Assembly: GCA_965153455.1 (NCBI GenBank)
Contig: OZ234502.1
Location: 8,959,495 to 9,023,494 of the forward strand
DNA from: Sphagnum compactum
Lineage: Eukaryota > Bryophyta > Sphagnopsida > Sphagnales
DNA length: 64,000 nucleotides
Direction of reading: 5' to 3'
The notes beneath the pieces were generated by a model. It was not told the origin of the DNA and ran no database searches. It saw only the letters and a program-made list of their open reading frames with translations. Position 1 is the first letter of the stretch; every line of letters begins with the position of its first letter. Positions 50,115 to 62,902 of the stretch are shown piece after piece. A program made the translations under genes and the position numbers.

Positions 50115-53100
50115 CCGGGACCAAGGAGCGCGTCAAAAATTTTGCCACTTGGCAATCAAAAAAATGGAAAATTTTGCCACTTGGCAAATTCGACAACAAC
50201 AAAAAAAAATCTTACAAAGTCATCATATTTTAAGGGAAAAAAACTGAAGTTACCATATTTAAATACACATAGAATGAATCCTAACTTTTAGACATGGGTC
50301 CAAGGAACAAGGTCCAATGAAATCGAGCATTCCTATTGGTCAAGAATTTTAAATCGGTCCCAAGGCCTTTAGATGAAGGTCTAAGACCAAGACGAATCAA
50401 ATTATGATTTAGATTATATGGCATCATTTTGAAAGGAAAACCGATTTGTCCAAATAAAAAAGAAGAGCTTAAAGAAAAGCTCATGGTTTGGAAAACCAAA
50501 GTGTAAGCTAGGGTCCAATGTATATTCTTTGTTTATTGTTTTTTTCAATTGTTTGTTTTCTTTTACCCTTGTTGCTCAAATTTTGTGAGAATGGAAAACG
50601 TGTTATGGATTGAGAATATTGTTGAGACTACACCAACTCCCCCATTTTTTTATTAATTTTAGAGTTGACATAATTGGTTTTGTGAGTGCTCACAAAGTGA
50701 TTGTTAAAAGGAATGTATTTTCAGCCCTTCTAAGTGCATGAAATGGAGGTGAATCGAAAGGAGAGGCAAAAAATATAAAAAATTAAAAATTTTAAAAACC
50801 ATGAAAAAGAAGAAGAATAATAGTGAAAGACCAAAGGTTAATTTGATCCTATCACATGTTAATCACACATTTGTGATATTGGACCTTCGAATTGGACTGA
50901 AACCTTAAAGCACACTCATTACACCTTAGGGGAAAAATATTTTTTTAATGTGAAGAAAATATAATTAAAGGTTCAATTTGCTTCAAATTGGTCCTTGGGC
51001 TTTTGGTCCTTGGACCCTTGTTTAAAGTGGCCCTCAAAAATAATGAGTGCATGGGAAACATATATGTATTCATATTGTGTAAACAACCATCATATATGTC
51101 TCATGTGTTTATATATTTATGATTGTGGGTTTGCTTCCAAGTGCATAGACTATGAATATAAATACATGGAATTTAAAGACATTTGGAATGATTTCAGATA
51201 ATTATTTTGGCAATTAAAAACCAATATCATGTGTACAACTTTTTGCACCTACAAGCACCATTTAAAATTTTTTTTGGTTCAAAACATTTGCCATCCTTAA
51301 ATGGGTATAAGGTAGAGGCACCTAATAACATCATTGTACCCTAAACCTATAGTTGTGACCTCTTATCGCCAATTGAATAATGTGAAAAATGGATGGCACT
51401 TTATTGTGACATATTAATGTCACATGAATCAAATCTTATTATGTTGACAAATTACATTATGTATTTTATAAAAAATATATTTATGGCCATGGTCATAATG
51501 AAATTCATAAACAACAAGTTTATATATTACATAGGTTAGTACTGGAAATGGGTTTGTGTATATTTTGAGCATCTATCATAAACTATTTGCAATATTTATG
51601 TTGATGGTTTTGAAGATGAATTTTTCCCAATTTCAAATTTTCCAATGAAATTTAAAATCATGGAATAAATTTGTTGAAGGCACATATTCTAGATGGTTTT
51701 AAATTTTGATGACTTAAATATATCATTTTTGTCAATAATGAACAATGTGCTTCAATACCTTAACGTGTTTTCCAATTCTAATTTAATGCTTACAAGCTTG
51801 AACCAACCCATCATTTGTTTTGTGAAATCGCCATTTCAATTTAGATAGCCATATTTTCAACTATTGGATGTCAAGGTGCATGCAAAATAGAATTGCTATA
51901 AGTAAGATATTTGCAAGAATCATCAAAGATTAACAATACATGGGGAACAGTCCATTTTGGGGTGCACAATTATTCATTCCACCATCCTTAAGTTTAAACC
52001 AAGTGTATAAGAATAATAATATAAAGAGTCAAGATGAAGAACTTCAAAATTTAACAAAAAGTGAAGGTCTAAAAGAACACAAGCAACCTTTTTGCAAATG
52101 CACATGGAAAAGATGAAACTTGAGCAAACTAAGAGAAGTTGAAATAACAATTCAACTCAAAAACTCGTGCTACTTTGGGTGATGTCACAAATCTATCCTT
52201 TCACTTTACACTCATGCCATACACCAAACTTTGTTGATGGTCTAGAGTCCTTCAATAACCCCAAGTTTGTTGTCGTTCAAAAGAGTCCAAATCATAGATC
52301 CCCAACTTAAAATATATGAATGAATGGGAATTGGAGCTATTAGTCCTTGCAATGGACCATGAAGGTAGTGGACATGGGTGTTAAATTCAATGTGGCAACT
52401 TGTCATTTTGGCATTCTACAACCTCTTTAACGGCTTGTTGCAATGGGAAGATAAAATCTTGGAAAACATAGAGATGATGATATAGAAAAAGAGGCACATG
52501 TTATTAACTAGGTGTTAAAAATGCAACTCATTGGTCTATCCATCACTTCAACAACTCCAGTTTAAGGTTGTAGAAATAACATAAGAAATAACAATGCCAT
52601 TCACATGCAATGTTTTTGGGTGAAGTTGATGGAAGTGATTCAAAACAAAACACCCTCAAAAGACTTTGAGAGTGACCCAAGGGCTAGAATTGAGTAGAGC
52701 TAGAATGCTAAATGCAAAAAAATGTTATAAGTTTTCTGAAAGTTTCAAAAACAATTATGAGCTTCACAACTAAGACTCATCCCACATTTGGAATTGTGAT
52801 GAATCAAGGGCACAATTAGATGTCATGGGCAAGGACATGTCTTTGTAATTAAAGGATCACATTCTATACACATTGTTATTCCCAATGGGCAAGAGTGGTA
52901 TTTTATGCTATTTGCATTGATGCTAACCAAACAAACATTCCTAATTTCTACAATTTCAAATGCAATAGAATGTATAAGAATTAAATTTAACATTGCAAAA
53001 ATGGTGCCACAATGGCCATGCAATCCAAAGCCTAAATGATCAACCAATTGTTTTAAAATTGGATTGTTCACTGTGTCAAATTGGTGAAGACTAGCACCAA

Positions 53101-55074
53101 TGGCATTTCTGCTTTTGATCAACACCTTTTAATTCTTCATGGACGTGGCTTTCATATCATTTTGGAGGTTGTTTGAAGAAGCCAAGAATGTGGGTTTGAA
53201 TTTGCTCACCTTACCTATCCACATTTCTCATGAATTCCATCCCTTGGATGTGAATGTCTTCAAGCCATTCAAGATTACATTTTCACAAGTTTTGGTATAT
53301 TAGAAGTCTAACCAACAAGCACAAATTTACATAGGAGGATTCGGCACCATGTTTTCATTAGCAAATTGCAAAAATCCATGACAAAAATCAGCATTGTGAA
53401 AGCCTTTAGAGAATAATAATTGGCCAAGTTTGATTTTAACATGATGGAAGGTAAAATGGGGCCAAACACAACATTTTCATCCATGGACAACTTGAATTCA
53501 AATTCATACATTATGTATAAAAGTGAAGTTGATTAAGAGATGAGTTTTAGTTTGCTTGAAATGTAAAAAATTTGAACTTCTTTACCACCCTTCAATGCAT
53601 ACAAAAATAAGGTATTTTGTTAAGTGGACAAATGTTTTTGACATTTCATCACACTCCTAACATCTTAGGGGACCTTTTTCAAATATTTAAATAAACTAAT
53701 AAGGCACTCAAGAGATACATTATCTTATTTAATAATACTAGTTGATCCCAATTGGATGAAACCATTTCAAAGTTTTCACTTTCAAATATAATGTTCAATA
53801 ACCCCTAGACAAGTATTTTTCCTCACATATATATTCACAACACCATTTTAGTTAAATTTCATGAAAACCCATTGGTGTGCCCTTGACCTTTTTGACTTGG
53901 ACTACAAGTTTTCATATTGGTTTCATAATTTTCATGTGGTTACTAACTATTCATGTGTTCATTACATTCCAACCCAAAAAAAATACCATTTGGACAATAT
54001 TTTTGAATCACTCAAACAAACATACACCCACACATTGCACGTTGATATCAACTATGAAATTTAAGACGTGGATTATATCATACTTGAAACACAAGATCAA
54101 TGCCACTACTTTGTGGAGGAATTGGAAGATAGTAATGGAACTTGTGATTTAAACCTACCTGACCACACACCACAATCAAATTTCACTACTTGCCTCTAAT
54201 TTTGTTAACATCAAGTTATACATCTTCAAGTTTTTGATTTTGATGCAACTTGAAGGCCCAAAAGGAAAGAGGTTAAATCATTCCATCATTGACTACATCA
54301 AGTCAATCATAATGACAAATGATGAATACCTACAAGCATTGGAAGAAAAAACTATAAAGAAAAAAAAATTCAAGGAATGCGAACAGAAAAGACAAGAATT
54401 ATAGGAATACAAATAAAGAATAACACTAAAAAAGGCAACTGAAAGAAAGCTTGAAAGAGCTTGTTAGAAAGTTGCCAATAAAGTTTTCAATGAACAATGG
54501 TCAAACTTCATGACTATTAATGACAAGTTACATGACACCATAAAATCAAGTGGCCCAATCCAACCAAAAGGCTATGTAGCATCATATTGTGGGATTATTC
54601 TATCATGGTGTAAGTATAACTTGGTCATTGCAATCAAAAGACAAAAAAAAGAAACAACAAGCAAAATAGACATAAGGGCTATCACCATTCATAGAACACA
54701 CAACATTTGTTTGACCTTCAACATTTCAAGTTGGAAGAGTGTATCAAATGTTAAACTTTCTTACCAACTTGAGCCATTTTTTTATTCAACATATTCTTAT
54801 TTTCCTGAAGACAATTTTAACCCTTTCACATGTATGGAAGTAACATTAGAGTTGTTGAAGTACTAGATTGATTTGGCATTAAACAACACTATGTATACCA
54901 AATTTGCATTGAACATGATTGAATTCAAGTTATGAATTTTAAGTAAGATTTGGCTTCTTGATGTCAACATAAAGATTTATGAAATGATTGAATACAAGGT
55001 TTAAAAAAAACTTACTCAAGAATTGTGAAGGAGGAAAATGATCCTCAAGTTCTTTAGTATTGTAATCTTTCCAT
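50115..55074. other. AT-rich intergenic, no gene
   Basis: Nearly 5 kb with frames of at most 118 codons, none recognisable. It could be decayed retrotransposon interior, but no protease, RT, RNase H or integrase motif was seen. Confidence 0.4.
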
Positions 55075-55360
55075 AACCAATTAAGGTTGAATTAGGTTTC
55101 AATTAGTAAACATGGGTTGAAACATGGGTTTGAGTTTAACCTTAAACTTGGGTTGAATTAAGATTAAACGAGTGTGATGAAAGTTGTATTAAGGTTTAAA
55201 TTAGTAAGCAGTAAACACATTGACCCTAAATTAAGCTTGCATTAAGGTTAAATTAATTTGACTATATTTGAATAAGGGTTACACGAGTAAACATATTAAT
55301 TATAAATTAGGGTTAAATTAAGGTTGAATTAATGTTACTAGCCTAGGGTTAACTTCGCGG
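55075..55360 (+). repeat. Short TTAAGGTTGAATTAGG-like array
   Basis: AAGGTTGAATTA, GGGTTGAA, AAGGTTTAAATTAG and GGGTTAAATTAAGG variants recur every 15-30 bp. It is similar in character to the array at 24376-24905. Confidence 0.55.
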
Positions 55361-55819
55361 CAATGGTTCAGACAAGTATAACCTTAGATAGTTTGGATTT
55401 GAAAATTAGATTAACATAATACCTTTTTTAGGTGCGGCATTAGTTTATTTTTGAAAATCCATTTTGGCAATAAAAATTATTATGAAAATTTGGCAATAAA
55501 TATATACAACTTCTTTGTCAAGTTCTTTCAACTTAAAACCTTGAACAAAGGGAGACCTTTTATACATTTTTTAGATTACTTCTTTTTGCAAAAATGGAGA
55601 CAAATAATGTTTCACCAAATTATAAGATAGAAAAATGTTGCTAATTATTGGATACCTAATTTGCAATGGTGGACTAGCATGAAGCAAGCAGCTCATGGGT
55701 TTCCACCAAATTTTGTATTTTGTTTTTTCTTGTAATTTTCTTAAATTTTGATATTTCAAACAAATAATTTCAAGAAAATTCAATATTTCCAAGAATAATT
55801 TAATTTCAGCTAAACCTTA
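55361..55819. other. AT-rich spacer, no gene
   Basis: No supported feature; only a 73-codon minus-strand frame without resemblance. Confidence 0.4.
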
Positions 55820-55925
55820 GGTTGGAATGGGTAAATAGGTAAGAATAGGTAAGTATGTAGGTAGGAATGGGTAGGTAGGTGGGTAGGAATGGGTACGTAG
55901 GTAGTAGGTATATTGTAGTAGTACC
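55820..55925 (+). repeat. GGTA/GTAGGTAG minisatellite
   Basis: GGTAGGTAGG, GGAATGGGTA and GGTAAGAATA units repeat irregularly over about 100 bp. Confidence 0.8.
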
Positions 55926-55999
55926 AAACTAATTGAACAAGCAATAAACAAACCAACCAACCATTTGAAACATTTTTCTATTGTAATTTGACTCCACCA

Positions 56000-56835
56000 A
56001 AGTTAATGAAAAAAGCACAAGTAGATGAAAATACACAAAATGGATGAAAAATATTTCAAAGTAGATGAAAAAAATTACACCAAAATGGATGAAAAGTGCA
56101 CCAAAGTAGAAAGGCATCAAAAGAGATGAAAAATGCATCAAAGTAGACAAAAAAGCAACAAAGTGGATGAAAAAGTACCACAATGGATTAAAAAAATGGC
56201 ACCAAAGTGGATGGTAAATGCACCAAAGTATATTGAAAAAATGGCATGAAAGTGGATGAAAAGATGAAAAAAAAAATGATGAAAAATACACCAAATTAGT
56301 AGATTAAAAAAAAAACGCATGAAAGTGGATGATAATACGTGCACCAAAAGTGGATGAAAAATGGCATGAAAGTGGAAGATGCATGATAAATGCAACCAAA
56401 GTGAATGAAAAAATGGCACCAAAGTGGAGGATGCATGATAAATGCAACCAAAGTGGATGAAAAAATGGCACCAAAGTGAAGGATGCATGATAAATGCAAT
56501 CAAAGTGGATGAAAAATTGGAACCAAAAGTGGAGGATGCATTGATAATTGTAACCAAAGTGGATGAAAAAATGGCACCAAAGTGGAGGATGCATTAATAA
56601 ATGTAACCAAAGTGGATGGAAAAATGGCACCAAAGTGGAGAATGCATTGATCAATGTAACCAAAATGGATGAAAAAATAGTACAAAGTGGAGGATGCATG
56701 ATTCATGCAACCAAAGTGGATGAAAAAATGGCACCAAAGTGGAGAATGCATTCATAAATGTAACCAAAGTGGATGAAAAAATGGTACAAAGTGGAGGATG
56801 CATGATTAATGCAACCAAAGTGGATGAAAAATGGC
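56000..56835 (+). repeat. ~52-bp minisatellite next to the UBX gene promoter
   Basis: Units like GATGAAAAAATGGCACCAAA followed by GTGGAGGATGCATGATAAAT and a short CAACCAAAGTG joint recur at a 52-53-bp period (ATGGCACC at 56413, 56465, 56571, 56624 and so on). They are preceded by shorter, more diverged units from about 56000. The lack of stops creates long overlapping minus-strand frames rich in FHPLW and HFGAIF; these are repeat artefacts. The array ends about 40 bp before the CpG-rich promoter. Confidence 0.9.
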
Positions 56836-56879
56836 GCCTCCATTCATTCTCTCGAGCGTTGGTGAAACGCGAAAAAGCC

Positions 56880-57110
56880 TCCGAAGAAGCGCTTTTGTCG
56901 CTTCACCTTGCGTACGCCGCTTGCTCTCTATCTCTCTCTCTCTCTTCCGCGCGCGCGCGCGCGCGGTTCGATCTTCTTCAGTGAGGTTCCTTTTCTCTCT
57001 TCTCTGGCGCGCGGTTCCGTCTTCTTCTTCCTCTTCGTCGCCTCGCCTCCCCTCGCCTGGCGAGGACACCGTCCGTCCGTCCGTCTCTCCGTGCTTCCTG
57101 CATTTTTATT
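56880..57110 (+). promoter_or_regulatory. CpG-rich promoter with CT and GC runs
   Basis: An abrupt change from AT-rich minisatellite to GC-rich DNA. A CT-rich pyrimidine patch (56924-56947) is followed by a GC dinucleotide run (56949-56965) and further CT/CG-rich sequence. Pyrimidine patches near the start site are usual in plant promoters. No TATA box is evident. The gene's ATG is about 700 bp downstream, so a leader intron is likely. Confidence 0.55.
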
Positions 57111-57407
57111 AGGGCATGGGTACTTCCTTTCTTCCGCTTCCATGCGCTTTTTCTTGTGCCATACCTTCATGAATTGTCCTAATTGTTTTCTTGGCTTGTG
57201 TCTCTCTCCTCCTCTGAATTTTCCCTTGCTTGCTTTCGTCTTTTTCCTCTTGTTTGGAGACTTGCAAATGATTGTCACAGGGCTAGGTTACGTAAGGATT
57301 TGGAGAACCATGCGAGATTAGGGTTAGTCTGCATTAACAAAGTCTCAAGAGTGGGAATGGGAATGCTTTCAGTTCTTCTTCAGGCATGGTATAGTATGGA
57401 GTGCAAG

Positions 57408-57720
57408 AATTAGGGTTTCGAGTTTTGTGCAGATTCTGAAAACCAGCAGCAGTGGATAGTCGTAGTCGTAGTAGTAGTAGTAGCCTTTGCGTGCGTGCGT
57501 GCCTTTGGGTTTGGAATTTGAGTCAAAAAAGTTCTTACCACAAGATTAGGGTTTCGAGTTTGGTGCAGATTCTGCAAACCACCAGAGGATAGTAGTAATA
57601 GTTCTTTTATTATTATCATTATTTTTATTATTAGTTGGGGTGTTTCGGTTTGGAATTTCAGGAAAAAAAGTTCATACCACAAGATTAGGGTTTTTTGTTT
57701 TCACACAAGAGCCTTCAGAC
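57408..57720 (+). repeat. ~135-bp duplicated leader segment with telo-box motifs
   Basis: ATTAGGGTTTCGAGTTT followed by GTGCAGATTCTG occurs at about 57411 and 57546. TTTGGAATTT followed by AAAAAAGTTC and ACCACAAGATTAGGGTTT occurs in each unit. A third TTAGGGTTT starts near 57685. AGGGTTT is the plant telo-box, often found in leaders of growth-related genes. The segment lies in the 5' leader or leader intron of the UBX gene. Confidence 0.7.
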
Positions 57721-57789
57721 AGTGGGGCTTGAAACTGCAGATAGAGAGGCACGTATCTTAGAAGAGGAGGAGGAGGAGAAGGAGTCAAA

Positions 57790-60700
57790 ATGACTGCGGA
57801 TCTGCGGGAAATGAATGAAAAACTGCAGTATTTTAAGGATGTGACTCAAGTGGAGGATTCTGCACTAGCTGAGCAGATTCTGGAAGCACATGGGTGGGAT
57901 CTAGGGGCAGCAGTAGCGACGATGGTGGACAAGAATGTGCAGGGAGGTGGTGCACTGAGTCAAACAGATGCTCAGGGCCCAGTCCAAGGGGTAGCTGGTG
58001 AAGAGCAGGCAAGTGCACTTGGAAGGGATCCTGGTCCTGCCACTGCAGGCCCGTCAGTATACAGGACTCACAATCCAGAAAGATGGAACCCTACAAGGTT
58101 TGATTATGACAGATTTGTGGATGAGGGGATGAGTTATGAAAGGCTTGGGGAGCACCGAGATGCTTTGCAGGTGGCAAGAAACACAGGGGGACCAAATCAT
58201 AATCCGAATATGGTTTGGAGGATGGTAACACTTCCGTATTCAATCATTCGCGGGGGTTATAATTTCATGTACGGTGCAGTGGGTATGGGGATGTGGATTG
58301 CAGGAGGTATGTTAAATTACTCCTTAGGAGCATTGGGTTTTGGGGGTCCAGAGCAAAGAGCAGGGGATGGGAACATGCTGTTGACAGTGCCAGCAGGCAC
58401 AGCTGAGGCAGCTGCATTCTTGCGGGATTTTGAGAGTGAATATGGGGAGTATCACCCCACTTTTCAAGTCACAAGTTTCATGGAGGCATTGCGGCGGGCT
58501 GGCCAGCAATTCAAGTTTCTCTTTGTGTATTTGCACTCACCAGAGCATGCAAATACACCTCCATTTTGTGAGAGAAGTTTGTGCAATGAGCATGTGGTGC
58601 AGTTTGTGAATGAGAATTTTGTGGCATGGGGGGGTGATGTGCACACCAGTGAGGGTTTTCAAATGAGCAACAGCCTTAAGGCATCCACTTTCCCCTTTTG
58701 TGCTGTTGTCATGGGCTCATCAAATCAACGAATAGCTCTTCTGCAGCAGGTATCTCTAGATACTGGAGTTAAAATCCATACTTCTTTGTTTATTCAAAAA
58801 AATGTCCTTTTTGAATCTTCAGGATCCTTTGAGGCACAATTGTAGTTTTGGGTTTTATGAGTTAAGCAGCATCCTTTGGCTGGTTTTCTTGTTTCTTGCA
58901 CTTGTTTCTGTTATCTTTATAAATCTGGAAATGCATTGTTATGAACTTGTAACAGGTGGAGGGTCCCAGGTCCGCGGCAGAACTTGTATCTATTCTGCAG
59001 AGAGTGGTAGAGGAGCAAGGTGTGGCACTAGTGGCGGCCCGTGTTGAGGAGGAGGAACGCCAGCTTAACCGACGCCTCCGTGAAGAGCAAGATGCTGCAT
59101 ACCAAGCTGCACTCCAAGCTGACCAGGTTGCTCTGCAATTTTGCTCGTGTTGCACTTTCTATATGTGTTACTCTCAGCCTTTTTTGGGAAATGGAATTAT
59201 GGGGCCTCATTTGGACCATGTCAATGAAGAGTGTTATTTACTGAAGGTGGACCCTTGAGTCCTACCAACGTATGTTTTGTTGCTGGTGCAATTTGTGCCT
59301 GCATGTGTCATTCTAAACTCACATACTTATTCCATGTGGTGGAAAACTTCCAGTACTTCGTAGTAACCATCTTATTGTGGCAATTTTGTGTTGCAATGTG
59401 TGTGTAGGAGAGGGAGCGGTTACGACGAGAGGAAGCAGAGCGTGTGGCTAATGAGGTGGCGGAAACTGAGCGCAAGAGGAAGGAGGAAGAAGAGGCAGCA
59501 TCTCGAGTTGCTCAAGAAGCAGCTGAGAGGGAAGCAGCGCTTGTGCGCCGAAGGCATGAGAAAGCCATGGCACTTGGCAAGGAGCCTGACAAGGGCCCAA
59601 ATGTCACTCAAGTGAGTGGATATTTTCAATACATTTTGCTTTGGTGTTCTGTTGCTTCCAAAAGTGAAAGAAACTCAGGACAGAACAGTTGAAAAAAACT
59701 GGTTGCCCTAACTTTTAAGCAGATTACAATATACTAATCTATTCTCAATGTCGGGAGCTGATGAAGTGGGGAGCAATGGCTGCTAGTCACTGCCATTCAT
59801 GATGAAGGTGATGGTCTGATCTTTTGTGAGTGATATCCTCGAAGTTATGGCCACACTCAACTTTGTTGTGTTTGTTTTGGTTTGGTTGGAATTGATGCAA
59901 TGCTTACCTTCAATCTTTTTTTGTGGAGTTTTTCTCTGCAATCTCATGGACATATTTAGATTCTTATGTTCACAATTTTAGGGTTTTAGGGTCACCCAAA
60001 CTTGACTGAGGATCTAGAAATTACTAGCACCATATTGCAGCTCTGTGAATGTCAATACTTGAAGAAATATGAATGTGCCACAGATATACAGGCAGATGCA
60101 GGGGTTAAATGTTTCCTTTCAGATTTGGGAAGGATGGACTTTCTTTTCCATCCTACCCTATTTCCTACAATTTCTTCAACCGTAAATTGAAGTCAAACAC
60201 TTGTCCTGTTGTGCTTCAGAGATTATTTTTGGTCTGTAGGTAGGTCCCTGGACGATCTTTTTGTGCTGGACTTTTAAGAAGTTCATGTACCTGGATAAAG
60301 CCTCTTTTGGTGGTGTCATATTCTTTAAAATGTTTTGTGTATTTAAATGGGTACCTTAATTGTCTTGAGGTCTGGTTGTCTCTTTTCTTTCAGCTAGGTT
60401 TTCCTCTTTCCCATGGTTGCTGGTTTCAGATCTGAAATATCCACTTCTTTGTTATATGCTCATCTCTCAATTCTTAAGGTTGACTAAAATCATCAGTATC
60501 AGGAAATTGTCAGTTCAAATTACTTATGAAGATAAGAGTTAAATTTTACATCTAATGGCTTCTCTGGTAACTTCTTGGATTTGCTGTTCACCAAGAGCCC
60601 AGGATTCTTTTATCTGATAACTTCAATAAAGGTACCCCAATCAGAGTACGCAGATATTGACAGGATCTGTATACACCTCACAGTCATTCCCATATCTCTG

Positions 60701-61467
60701 TTTCTGTTAAGTTGGGGTTTATGAGTAATCAATTCTGCAGGTTCCTTGAGGCTTTGTAGTTCTAAAGTTTTCTTTGTTTCTTAGATGGTCAGTCTCATGA
60801 TCCTTCTGAATAAGATAAATGCTGCCCTTCTAAGGATTCTCTTAAAGAGGACCAGAGGTTTGCTCCATAAAGATATATTCATTCTGGAATTTCAGCATCT
60901 TGTACAGAGTCTTGTCCAGAGTCTCGTAAGTGGGAAGGCTTTTTTTAAAGCCCGCTTTGTCTTTGTTTGTCTTCTCCCTTTTGTCTGCTATGTTCTGTTC
61001 AATGTTCCTTATGCGTCTTCTCTTTTCGTTTTTTGTCATCTCCCTCTGTTTCCCTGTGTTTCCCATTCTTTTAATGGAAAGTTTTTCACCTGGTTCTGGG
61101 TACGTGTAATTGTGAGTATGGAGATTTCTCAATACTCATGAAGGTTATTATTTTTCAAGGAAATAAAATATTGAGACTAGAGAGAGGCTGCTTGACAGAT
61201 ATTTTTGAATATAACCTATTATTTGATTGGGTTATGCAGGTGCTGCTGAGGTTTCCAAATGGTGAGAGAAAGGAGCGGAGGTTTATGAGTGACGCAAAAG
61301 TGCGACTACTCTATGACTATGTGGATTCACTAGGGATGTTTGATGGTGTTGATTATTACCTCCTATCCAATTTCCCCCGCACAGTCTATGATCAACTGGA
61401 TCTTACCCTCAAAAGTGCAGGCTTGCATCCCCAAGCTAGCCTCTTCGTACATGTGGACGACAAGTAG
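57790..61467 (+). CDS. UBX protein, PUX10/FAF2 (UBXD8) type, four exons
   Basis: Exons 57790-58749, 58956-59126, 59408-59611 and 61240-61467, all phase 0, give 520 residues. An N-terminal UBA-like helix bundle (residues ~15-48, EQILEAHGWDLGAAVATM) is followed by a hydrophobic hairpin (~138-180: VTLPYSIIRGG, GAVGMGMWIAGG). Next come a UAS thioredoxin-like domain (~205-395: FLRDFESEYG, FKFLFVYLHSPEH, FVAWGGDV), a charged coiled coil (~345-440, REEAERVANEVAETERKRK) and the C-terminal UBX domain with the FPR loop (SNFPRTVYD). UBX domains bind the AAA+ ATPase CDC48/p97; in this family the hairpin inserts into ER and lipid-droplet membranes and recruits CDC48 to extract ubiquitinated proteins. All landmarks are present. 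The last intron (1.6 kb) carries a dispersed repeat. Confidence 0.95.
60635..61150 (+). repeat. Dispersed repeat, copy B, inside UBX intron 3
   Basis: Direct-orientation relative of 35985-36730. Hairpin-like GTAAGTGGGAAGGCTTT and AAAGCCC segments lie near 60930-60955. Copy A is longer because of insertions between the shared blocks. Confidence 0.6.
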
Positions 61468-62902
61468 GGTTATAGCTAGCATTGGTGATTTTATCCTTTG
61501 CACTGTCAAACTTCTCACTGACCCGTTTTCACATTCATGGTATAAAAAGGTAGTATCCCAACACTTTCAAGGTCAAACGTGTTGGGGTCTCTCAAAGTAT
61601 TGTACATTTTGTCTTGTCCCATTTTTCCTGTTGCAAACTGCTGGTTGTGTGAGTCTCAACATTTTGGTGTAGGCACCATTCAAGACGACTCCTGCATGAC
61701 GATCCAAGGTCTTTTCTTTGTTTACCTTTATTAGGTCCTTACATTGTAGGGCAATTTGAGCGTTCTAGTTTGGATATTGTGGTGGTGAGGCCCATTTATC
61801 TGTGTATGCAGCATGTTGTCTAATTGTGGCCTCAGCTTGTTTGCATACAAATTGTGTTGCTTCAAGGACGACAAAGAGGTGAAACCATAAATTACATGTG
61901 AACAAAATCTGTTTGCAGGGCATTTTTCCACTGGCATTTTGAACCTAGTGGATGTCTGATGTCCAAGCTGACACTAGCATCTGTATGAAATTTCATCAGT
62001 GGGTTTCCTGTTGAACAAGAGACAGGAGGCAAAATTGATCCAATTTGTGCAGGAACCAATCCATCACTCAAGGAAATGCATGTGGGAAAAGGCTGTCAGT
62101 CGCTAGCCTGGAGGACCTGGGTCGGAATTGTCCTTTTCTTCACTCTGATTCCTTATCCTAACCTCCTATTGGAGTTTACTCTACTCCAACCATGGCCAAT
62201 TTCTTGATAACCTGAACCCTACTCACCAAGATGAAGGCAAAATGGCAATGATGGTGAGTGAGTTTATTCCAACACGTCTTGTCCTCAAATCTTCAAATGC
62301 TGAAATTTGAACAGTATAATCCCACTATATTAAGTCCCATTTTGTTCATGTAAGGGATATTAACAGATTTGACAGCAGTGATTGTAAGACCATGAACTGG
62401 GAAACAAAGCATTTACAAAAAAAATTGTGATTAAACAGAAGTTTGGTATTTTGATTCTAAGGTGACAATATAAAGGGTAGGAGTATAGCAGTAGTTTGTG
62501 TTATCAACTCTCAGTGATTCTTCAGGCATATTATGCACCTACTACAACCAATGTTCAGGGGATCATGATACATGACCTGCAGGTAACTTTTGGAAATCAA
62601 TACTGTGTGTACTCCACTCTCAGTGAATCTCCAGGCAGCATCCATCACTTCCAATACATAACTGTGGTGACAAACGTCTGCATTTATGGCAAGTGTGTTT
62701 TCTGTACCTTCAGAACTTGATGATTCTTTTCATAGCAGCTTCAGAGATCTTCCTGACTGCATTCTCATGATGACCTGCTGATACAATTTTCCACATTTGA
62801 CACAAATTTTCATGTATTGACTTCCTTTAAGTGAAAGTGTATTGATAACTTCTTATTTGAGCCTGAACAGGAAACATCAAGTTGGAATGAATTGAAACTA
62901 CT
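61468..62902. other. Convergent intergenic region, no gene
   Basis: Lies between the 3' ends of the UBX gene (plus) and the epoxide hydrolase gene (minus); both 3' UTRs should be here. No other coding frame is supported. Confidence 0.5.

Noticed and set aside
55929-56751. Overlapping minus-strand frames rich in FHPLW and HFGAIF
   Set aside because: They arise from stop-free translation of the ~52-bp minisatellite and have no start context or family resemblance.
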